NCBI GenBank assembly: GCA_023444055.1
Contig: JAEZRV010000041.1
Coordinates: 62,001-126,000 of the forward strand
Source of the DNA: Bacillota bacterium
Lineage (GTDB): Bacteria; Bacillota; Clostridia; Acetivibrionales; DSM-1351
Direction of reading: 5' to 3'
DNA: 64,000 nt
Below are positions 53,450 through 61,900 of the stretch, in pieces; positions within the stretch are counted from its first letter, which is position 1, and every line of letters starts with the position of its first letter. A program made the position numbers and the translations under genes. The notes below the pieces were generated by a model that saw only the letters and a list, made by a program, of their open reading frames with translations, was not told where the DNA came from and ran no database searches.

Positions 53450-54730
53450 GTGAAAAAGCTGATATCTTCATATGAAAGTAATTCTCTAAATGATTTTGTC
53501 AATGTAATGCAAAACTTTGAATCATATCATAAATCAACAATTCCACTATGTGCTGCCGAGAATATAATCTCTCCATTTTCAAAAATTCCTCTAAGCTCAA
53601 GTTTACAGGAAAGGTATATTATGAATGGTATATACGAGTTTTGCATTGAAAACAACTTTATAGGAAGTGAAACTTTGTATCCCTTTTATAAGTTAATTAA
53701 TAAGCAATGTACAACACTTTTCGGAAGTACATATGCTGATGCAAGAACTTTGTCTGGGATGAACTCAATAACTACAGTACTTATGTCTTTGACTAAACAA
53801 GGTGATTCTGTAATGGTTTCAATGCCAGATTGTGGCGGTCATCCTTCTATTCCAGAAATATGCTATCGTCTTGGTTTGAAAATAGTTTCTATGCCATATA
53901 ATTATGACAAGTATGATTTTGACTATGAACGAATAAACAAAATATTAAAAAGTCAAAGAATAGATATGATTGTTATTGCCCCTTCAGATATTCTATTTGC
54001 TCCAATCTTAAATAGATTAGAAATATCAGAAAATACTATTTTAGTTTATGATGCAACACAAATATTAGGACTAATTGCTGGAAAAATGTTACCCAATCCA
54101 TTTGTTCAAAACAAAAATACAGTTTTATTAGGAGGGACACATAAAACTCTGCCTGGACCTACCTGTGGATTAATCATGACTCAAAATACAGAGCTTGCTA
54201 AACTTTTAGATAAAACTATAAATCCTAAGTACATACGTAATACCCAAATGCACCAAATTGCAAGCTTAATTCTCACATTAATCGAAATGGAATATTTCGG
54301 TGAAAGTTATCAAAAGCAAGTAGTTTTAAATGCAAATACCCTCGGCAAATCGCTTGAATTAAAAGGTTTTAATGTAGCAAAAATCAATGATGTGTATAGC
54401 CAGACCCATCAGATATTTATACATTTAAACGAACAATTAACTAATTTTTTCTATAAAAAAGCAATATTCTTTGGTATAACCTTAAATAAAAAAGAAAAAC
54501 TTCTTTTTAGAAACTATGGTCTAAGGCTTGGAGTTCAAGAAATAACTAGATATGGCTGGAATAAAAGTGAAATTACAATTATAAGTGAAATTTTCTCAAA
54601 TATTCAAAATAATTGTTCAGACCAAAGTACACTACAACTTATTAATTGTTTAAATAATAACAAACAAGTAAAATATTGTTTTGATTCTATATTTATTGAA
54701 CAAGTTATAGATAGATTACAGCAAAAGTAA
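53450..54730 (+). CDS. SHMT-like PLP-dependent enzyme (cassette gene 1)
   Basis: About 426 residues, fold type I PLP enzyme closest in pattern to serine hydroxymethyltransferase. STIPLCAAENIISPFSK (SHMT: APSENxxSP), FIGSETLYPFYKL (SHMT YxGGxxYxD region shortened), MPDCGGHPS and the PLP lysine K232 in LGGTHKTLPGPTCG. It differs clearly from housekeeping GlyA, so it may be a specialised aldolase or transaldolase. The start is uncertain: GTG 53450 overlaps AGGGG, and ATT 53438 would fit the GAGGG inside the repeat. Its 3' end overlaps the opposing STAND gene by 15 bases. In the present orientation it is the gene behind the external promoter. Confidence 0.72.
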   Translation: MKKLISSYESNSLNDFVNVMQNFESYHKSTIPLCAAENIISPFSKIPLSSSLQERYIMNGIYEFCIENNFIGSETLYPFYKLINKQCTTLFGSTYADARTLSGMNSITTVLMSLTKQGDSVMVSMPDCGGHPSIPEICYRLGLKIVSMPYNYDKYDFDYERINKILKSQRIDMIVIAPSDILFAPILNRLEISENTILVYDATQILGLIAGKMLPNPFVQNKNTVLLGGTHKTLPGPTCGLIMTQNTELAKLLDKTINPKYIRNTQMHQIASLILTLIEMEYFGESYQKQVVLNANTLGKSLELKGFNVAKINDVYSQTHQIFIHLNEQLTNFFYKKAIFFGITLNKKEKLLFRNYGLRLGVQEITRYGWNKSEITIISEIFSNIQNNCSDQSTLQLINCLNNNKQVKYCFDSIFIEQVIDRLQQK

Positions 54731-57208
54731 CTGCATATGCTTTATCGTATTCTGCGATAAGTTTTTATATATATTTGATTCTTGGATTAGGTTATTACTT
54801 TCTAAATATTTTGTATAGTCTAGGTAATTAGATGTATTTTCTCCTTTTAGATATAATAGTACAATTTCAGCTTGAATCTTATTATATTGCAAGTCACAAT
54901 CCTCACATATTTCTATGATGGATATAATTTCTTCGAGCTGACATTCCAAACTTTTATTATAATAAAAATGATTTGCTCCTATCTCAGTTAAAAGAATAGC
55001 TAGCCTTGATTGAGTTAATAAATTTTTATCTAAATTTTTGTTCGCAAACTCTAAAGATTTGCCATAATTCTTAAATGCATCGTTATAATCTTCTAAATCT
55101 CTATAATACTCACCTAACTCAAAATACAAATTATAGATTAATCTTTTTCCGATACTTTCATACCAACTTAATGCTTCCTTTATACAAACAATTGCATCAG
55201 TATAACGCTTTATTTTTCTATAGTATATAGATTGATATTTCTTAGTTGAATAGATAGTATCTTTTAATGTTTCATCGTTTCCAGCTATTGCATATATTTC
55301 GTTTATTACTTCATCATAATTAAAACTCATGTTATTCCAAACTAAATTAATACACATTTTACCATTTAAGGACTTAATAAGATATTTCTTTTGATTATAC
55401 TTTCTAGCTTCGAGTTCACATGCGCAATAATATTCATATGCTTTTGATAAAAACTTTCCTTGATGTCTGTATGAATGAGCTATTCCCCAAGTACATTTTG
55501 GTATTGATTTAACAAAATTCAAGCTCTCTGCTTTGGCTTTTAGTATTTCAAAATTCTGTATTGCCATGGTATACTTATTCTGCAAATGATCTAAATCAGC
55601 CCAAAGGAAGTGAAAATCAAACTCAATTTGGCTTTCTACATTAACAATACTTGAAAATGAATACGGCATTTTACTAAAATTTTTTACAAAATTAGCTGCA
55701 TCAATATAATCACCAATTCCCATTATAGCATAAAGATGAGTATAAGTTATTATATTGTATAAGTCTGGAATTTGATTTGCAATATAACAACTCCTATCAA
55801 ACTTTTTAATCAATTGTCCAACAGAAATTAAGAATGCATAATTGTCCTTCTCAAGTTCCTCATTAATGATATTAATAACATAATTATATTCATATATCAG
55901 CAAATCTGAAACTAAGGTATGTAGAACATATTCTCTATTATTTTCATACTTTTTATAATATTTTGCTATTCGAGAATTTATCTCCTCAGTTTGCTTATAG
56001 TAATATTCTATTATAATATCCGAAACTTGATCATGTATTTTAAAGGTATTAAGTGTGGGATTTATAATAACTAATGAGTATTGTTTTAATTCAGATATTT
56101 TATTTTCAATATTTTCATATCCTAATTCTCTTAGAAGATTATAACTTAACTCAACTTTTGAAATACTAAAGAAAGATGCACATTTTAGTAATTCTAATGA
56201 ATCATCCGATAAACCACTTAAAGTTTCTATAAAATACTCCTTCATACTTAATAATAAAATCTTATCTGATATGTTTTCATTATTATAATTGTTTAAAATA
56301 AAATTCAAGAAAATTGGAAGACCCTGCGAAATTGCAAAAAGATTTTTTAGATTAGCTTCTGAAACCTTTTTATTTTTTTTAAAAGCTAATAATGCTATTT
56401 CTTTCTCCTTAAATGGTAGTATTTCAACATCTTCCACTGTATATTTAAAAGTATTAAATCTTTTAATTGAACCTATTATAAAAACATCATTTGGCCTATG
56501 TCCATGATAAAATTCTATTACATTTTCAATATCTTTTCTACTACCTTTATTATTTATGTTATCCAAAATTATAATTAATTTAATATTTTTAAAGTTGTAT
56601 TTTATACTTTCCATAAAATTATTGATATTTGATGAAGTTGTAGAACATGTTTTTTCACTTAATTCATTAACTATATCTGTGTAGCCTGTTTTGTCAGAAA
56701 TATCAAAATATAATGATTTTACTTTTTTTAAGTTTGATATTTCCATAATATTAGGATGCTCATTTTTAAAGTCCTTGCTTATATTCCCGTTAATAATGTC
56801 TGAAATCAACTTTAACAACTCGCTTTTTCCAACACCTTTATCCCCAAAAACATTAATAAGGCTATTACCAGATATTTTTTCAATCAATTGTTGAAATTCA
56901 CTTATCCTATTAGTAAACTGGGCATGGTTTAGCGAATACTGCCTTATTATAATCTTACTGTGCTTAAATTTATTTTGATATTTAGAAGAATCCTGTATTA
57001 ATCCAATAATACTAGCAATAGAACCTATAATGCTTAATAACATTGAAAAAGATAAAAAGATAATATTGTCTTTTAAAAACGTACTTACTTGGTCTGAAAT
57101 ATTCTTTGGCATTATATTGGAATAGCTAATTAAAATAATAATAGATATCCCAATCAATAATACCAGTCCACACAATATTAAAATTCCAGTAAAATGCTTC
57201 TTTTTCAT
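54716..57208 (-). CDS. Membrane-anchored STAND NTPase with TPR-like repeats (cassette gene 2)
   Basis: 830 residues. Two membrane helices at about 8-30 and 49-71. An NTPase follows with Walker A GDKGVGKS (122-129) and Walker B LIIILD (211-216), then a winged-helix region (about 330-410, LSDDSLELLKCASFFS ... FKIHDQVSDIIIEYYY). The C-terminal 400 residues are helical repeats of TPR type (for example YSTKKYQSIYYRKIKRYTDA, YFELGEYYRDLEDYNDAFKN). STAND proteins sense a trigger through the repeats and oligomerise; many act in defence. No toxic effector domain other than the membrane segment is visible, so membrane damage is one possible output (inference). ATG 57208 lies 11 bases inside the right repeat, with GAGTGAT as binding site. 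Confidence 0.75.
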   Translation of the reverse strand: MKKKHFTGILILCGLVLLIGISIIILISYSNIMPKNISDQVSTFLKDNIIFLSFSMLLSIIGSIASIIGLIQDSSKYQNKFKHSKIIIRQYSLNHAQFTNRISEFQQLIEKISGNSLINVFGDKGVGKSELLKLISDIINGNISKDFKNEHPNIMEISNLKKVKSLYFDISDKTGYTDIVNELSEKTCSTTSSNINNFMESIKYNFKNIKLIIILDNINNKGSRKDIENVIEFYHGHRPNDVFIIGSIKRFNTFKYTVEDVEILPFKEKEIALLAFKKNKKVSEANLKNLFAISQGLPIFLNFILNNYNNENISDKILLLSMKEYFIETLSGLSDDSLELLKCASFFSISKVELSYNLLRELGYENIENKISELKQYSLVIINPTLNTFKIHDQVSDIIIEYYYKQTEEINSRIAKYYKKYENNREYVLHTLVSDLLIYEYNYVINIINEELEKDNYAFLISVGQLIKKFDRSCYIANQIPDLYNIITYTHLYAIMGIGDYIDAANFVKNFSKMPYSFSSIVNVESQIEFDFHFLWADLDHLQNKYTMAIQNFEILKAKAESLNFVKSIPKCTWGIAHSYRHQGKFLSKAYEYYCACELEARKYNQKKYLIKSLNGKMCINLVWNNMSFNYDEVINEIYAIAGNDETLKDTIYSTKKYQSIYYRKIKRYTDAIVCIKEALSWYESIGKRLIYNLYFELGEYYRDLEDYNDAFKNYGKSLEFANKNLDKNLLTQSRLAILLTEIGANHFYYNKSLECQLEEIISIIEICEDCDLQYNKIQAEIVLLYLKGENTSNYLDYTKYLESNNLIQESNIYKNLSQNTIKHMQLLLL

Positions 57209-57218
57209 AATATCACTC

Positions 57219-57250
57219 TAAACCCTCGATAATTAATAGTTATCCTTTAT
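57219..57250. repeat. Right 32-bp inverted repeat (IRR) of the invertible cassette
   Basis: Exact reverse complement of IRL. It overlaps the last three codons and stop of the recombinase gene (57240-57250), so inversion leaves that gene unchanged. It lies directly upstream of the STAND gene start. Confidence 0.9.
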
Positions 57251-58169
57251 TCAAAATAACCTTATTTCTAGGATGTTTAGCAACGATAATGGATTTTTGA
57301 GCATTAGATGTAACATGAGTATATATCTGGGTTGTCACTATTGAACTATGCCCTAATATCCGTTGGATATAGCGGATATCAACATCTGCTTCTAGCAATA
57401 AAGTTGCCAAGGAATGCCTGTACATATGAGGGGTTATATGGGCTGATATTCCTGCTTTATTTACGTATTTGTTTATCATAAATCTTACTGACTGTTCTGA
57501 AAGGCGGTTGCCTAAACGGTTTATAAAGAAAAAACCTTCATTATTATTAGTACTAAAAAATGCGTTTTTGTATTTTTTTAATGCTAGAAGTACATCCTCA
57601 TTGCCAATTTGAACAATTCTTTCTCTTGAACCTTTACCATAAATTTTAATAACTCCATCAGAAATATTGACATCGTTAATAGTTAATGAACACAGCTCTG
57701 AGACTCTGGCACCAGTAGCAAAGAGCAGTTCAAGGACAGCTATATCACGTGTTACAGAGTTATAAAAATAGGTGGATTTGTTTTGTGAGAAAGATTCCTG
57801 ATAAGTTGCCGAGAGAACTGCTTGAATAGTAATAAGTGAGACTGTTTTGGGTAAAAGTGATGGTTCTTGAAATTTTATTTTCATTTTAGAAAAAGGATTC
57901 TTTTCTATAAATTCATCATATTCAAGATAATTAAAAAATGCTTTTAAGCAGGCTATCTTTCTTTTTACCGTTTTAGGCTTATAGTTTTTATGAAGGTGAG
58001 TTATATAATTTGAAACATTTGATTTGCTTAATTCGCAGTCAGTGTCCTTCATAAAATGTACAAATTGTTTTAGGTCAATTTTATAAGCTTTTAGTGATTT
58101 GTCATTTAGATTTTTTTGATACCTACAAAATTCGAGATAGTTAGTGGTTAGATTGTATAAATTTAACAT
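57240..58169 (-). CDS. Tyrosine recombinase, probable DNA invertase of the adjacent cassette
   Basis: 309 residues, XerC/XerD-like. An N-terminal SAM-like core-binding domain (residues 1-90) and a catalytic domain with all expected residues: Arg in ATGARVSELC, His-x-x-Arg in HMYRHSLATLL, His in GHSSIVTTQ and the nucleophile Tyr in QIYTHV. AAGGAGC lies eight bases before ATG 58169; the ORF extends to 58241 without a site. The gene ends inside IRR. Position and the geometry of the repeats suggest that it inverts the 53403-57250 segment; excision or integration functions of this family are the alternative. Confidence 0.88.
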   Translation of the reverse strand: MLNLYNLTTNYLEFCRYQKNLNDKSLKAYKIDLKQFVHFMKDTDCELSKSNVSNYITHLHKNYKPKTVKRKIACLKAFFNYLEYDEFIEKNPFSKMKIKFQEPSLLPKTVSLITIQAVLSATYQESFSQNKSTYFYNSVTRDIAVLELLFATGARVSELCSLTINDVNISDGVIKIYGKGSRERIVQIGNEDVLLALKKYKNAFFSTNNNEGFFFINRLGNRLSEQSVRFMINKYVNKAGISAHITPHMYRHSLATLLLEADVDIRYIQRILGHSSIVTTQIYTHVTSNAQKSIIVAKHPRNKVILNKG

Positions 58170-58348
58170 TATATATTGCTCCTTATAATATATTAGTATA
58201 AATAATATATTGTTTGCTGGAAAATGTCGAATGTTTTGCATAGTAACTTTAAATATAATTTATGAATAGCCCTATAAACACCAAAACCTATGACAAAAAA
58301 TTAATTGTGAATACTTTAGAACATGCTATACAAAATTTATCTATAAGC

Positions 58349-58388
58349 AAAGAAAAAGAGTATCACTAACGTGATGCTCTTTTTCTTT
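58349..58388. terminator. Bidirectional terminator upstream of the recombinase gene
   Basis: AAAGAAAAAGAG and CTCTTTTTCTTT flank an inner TATCAC/GTGATG stem, giving 18 paired positions with T-runs on both strands. It isolates the island from the kinase gene. The rest of the gap 58170-58713 contains nothing else that I can support. Confidence 0.7.
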
Positions 58389-58716
58389 GAAGTTTTCGAA
58401 ATCTACATGCATTTAAATAAAGCAGACCTCATTGTAATAGGAGTTTATTAAATTAATATGTATAGCTATGCTATACGGATAAACAAATAAAAATATGAGC
58501 TTAGTAATTCGCTGTATCAGTTTTGCTAAAAATACTGTTTATCGCCTAAAAGATTATTTTACCTACTGTATCATCAAATATGTTTAGGGAATCAAAGTAG
58601 TGCTTGTCTAAATTTTGTTACACTACTTTGAAACATTTTGTGTGTTTTGTTGCTGACATAATATGATATGAAATATACTCTCGAATATAATTTTATACTA
58701 AATCAATAAAGAAGAA

Positions 58717-58760
58717 AAGGTGAAATAAGTCACTGTCTGCATGGTGACTTATTTCACCCT
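58717..58760 (+). terminator. Strong hairpin upstream of the kinase gene
   Basis: AGGTGAAATAAGTCAC pairs exactly with GTGACTTATTTCACCT except for one added C; the loop has about nine bases. Followed by TGTTCTTG. It may be a terminator for something upstream or a leader hairpin of the kinase gene, which begins 155 bases later. Confidence 0.5.
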
Positions 58761-58913
58761 TGTTCTTGTATATATTGTTAACAATGTATAAACATGTTAT
58801 AATATAAGTGATACTAGTCAGAAAATTTTTAAAGTAACTAGTATATTTAAAGAAATCTGCAGTTAGCATACCCAAAAGTAGGAATAAAGTTTTGAATTGG
58901 AATGGGGTATAAT

Positions 58914-61900
58914 GTGTTCGAAATCGGAAGTATAATTGATGGCAAGTTTAAGGTTTTAGAGACAATAGGTGAGGGAGTAACAAGTTTTGTTCTAAAGGTA
59001 ATTGATATTTATTCAGACAGGGAATTTGCTATAAAGGTATTAAAGCCTAAGATTACATCTAGTTACATAGAACATATTATACGCTTCAAAAGAGAAGCTG
59101 CTATTATAAGTAGTTTTGATCATCCTAATATTATAAAAACATACGGTGTTGGTGAATTTGAGGGATACCCTTACGTAATTATGGAATTACTTCAAGGAGC
59201 CAATCTGTCTTCTAAATTAATAGACAATAAACCTATAGAAATAAATGAAGCTATAGAAATAACTCTTTATATTGCAAAAGCACTTGAATATGTGCATTCT
59301 AATGGGATCATTCATAGAGATGTAAAACCAGCAAATATATTTATTCGTGAGAATTTTGACAGTTACTCAAAAAGAGTTAAGGTTATTGATTTTGGCATTT
59401 CTATTTTAAAGGATTCCTCAGAATTGAAAACTCCAGCAGCAATCTCAGGTACATGGGGGTATATGTCTCCTGAGGCTATCGGTATAATAAATAAAGCACT
59501 TGATGAAAGAAGTGATATATATTCTTTTGGAATATTAGTCTATCACATGTTCACAGGGATAGCACCTATTTATGGAAATGACATAAATACAATTGTTCAT
59601 ATGCATGCGGCTTTTAATCCACCAAATCCCAGTGATATTAATCCAATTATAGATAGTACTCTTGATAAAATCATTTTAAAACTTATTGCCAAAGATCCAG
59701 AACAGCGTTACTCTTCCGTATCAGGGTTTATTTATGATTTAAACAGGTACATAAATGGCGGAAGAAATTTTAATATTGGCTGCAAGGATAAAAGAAAAAA
59801 AATAAGTTATTATATGAGTATGGTAGAGCGTGACAGTGAATTTAAGGTGCTATCAAATGCAATTATTAACGCTTCTTACAAGAAAGGAAGCGCACTGTTA
59901 ATAACTGGGGGATCTGGGGTTGGAAAAAGTAGATTGGTTAAGGAAATAAGGAGCTACGTTTGTACAAGCGATGGACTGTTTTTACAAGGAAGATGCTTAA
60001 ATAATGAGAATAAGAATCCTTACCAACCTTTTAAGGACATTATTGATGATTACATAAATATATATAACAACTATGATTCTGAAATGCAATATAATGAAAC
60101 CAGCAGATTAAGAAATGTACTAGGTGGCTTAGAGGCATGTGTAATTACATTAAACCCTAGAGCTTCAAAAATATTTGGAGATGCTAATAGGATATCACAT
60201 TTAGAGCAAAACCGGGAGTTAAAAAGGTTTCTGATAACATTGGCTGACTTTTTTATTAATTTGGCGCCGGAAAAAAGGTATTGCGTTATTTTTTTAGATG
60301 ATCTTCAATGGGCAGACTTTGGAACATTAACTCTATTGGAGGAAATTATCAAAGGGATTTACAAATCCAATCTTTTAGTGGTTGGTACATTTAGAGATGA
60401 CGAAGTTGCAGAAAATTGTGGAATTAAAAAAATATATATGGAACACTCAAATTTACCAACAACTCAGTTAATTAAACTTTATCCACTCAGTTATGATGGT
60501 ACAAAAAGATTAATTGAGATGGGGTTAGGAGATAGTGTACAGGATTTAGCTACACTTTCAAAATATATATATAGAAAATCTGGGGGAAATCCTCTATATG
60601 CAACTAATCTAATCAGAACATTGGCTGATAATTCAATTCTGGTTTTTGAGGGGGATAAATGGATATTAAAATGGGAGAAATTAAATGATTTTGATCTTCC
60701 TGAAAATATTGTAGGTATTGTTCTTAACAGATTGTCAAATATAAGTTTATACCATAGAAATGTTCTCGAAAAAGCTGCTATTATAGGGAAAAATTTTGAT
60801 GCTGAAATTCTAGAAGCGTTTTCATGTATTGGTTGGACAGAACTTGTTAATGTTTTGGATCAGATAAGTGATATACAAATTATAGAGCCATTAAACGAAA
60901 AAGGAATGTATATCTTTACCCATGACCGTATAAGAGATGCTGTTTTAGAGAAAATGTCAGCAGATAAAAGAAGACAACTGCATAGTGAACTGGGAGAAAT
61001 TTTAGAGTCTTTCCCAGATGATAGGAAGGAACACTACTTTTTTGATATTGTACATCATTACATAGAGAGTTTTGATCGAAATAAAGCTATGAAATATATT
61101 ATTCCTGCTGCCCATAAGTCTAAGGAATCTTTTGCAACTGAGGATGCGTTAAGGTATTTTGAGTTAGCAGAAAAATACATGGAAGATGATGGACGATACA
61201 GCTATTACGACTTCATTGGCATATATAAAGAGATGGTAGAGGAATATATTATTGTTGGCGACAGTGATAAAGCTGTAAGTATTGCAAATAAAATACTACC
61301 ATTCTTTGATAATGTACTTGATAGAGCTAAATTACTGAGCAAGATTGGAACTGCCTATTTTAAAAAAGGTAATTTTAATCAAGCTCAGACTTATCATATT
61401 GAGGCACTTAAGCTGTTAGGAGAAGAAATACCAAGTGACAAGCAAAAGCTAAGACTTTGCCTTCTAAAAGAATATTTAAAATATATTTTTTGTAATAGGA
61501 TTTTTAACAGTAACATTTTGAAAACTAGAGAAACTAGTTTAAGTGACGAAGAAAAAGAAAAATTAGTTATATTTTATCCGTTATGCAGATCGTATGCTAT
61601 TAGTGATTTGAGTAAAATAAGATACATAACAATTAAAGGCTTAAATATTGCAAGAAAGAGATTAGCAGGATGCAGAGAAATAAGTGTACTTTATACTGGC
61701 TACGCAATGCAAAGTGCTATGGTTGGAAACTATAAAAAAGCTATGAAGTATCATGAAACCGCACTTCAAATGAAAAAAGAACTAGGAGACAAATATGGCG
61801 TTGCTCAGAGTATGCAACTTATAGCTTATGTACGTTTGTGGCAGGGAGATTATAAAATTGCTATGGATTTAATAAAAGAATCAACGGAAATATTCCAACA

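Noticed and set aside
53403..57250. Reading the 32-bp repeats as ends of an insertion sequence
   Set aside because: No transposase lies between them, no target duplication is visible outside them, and one repeat overlaps a tyrosine recombinase gene.
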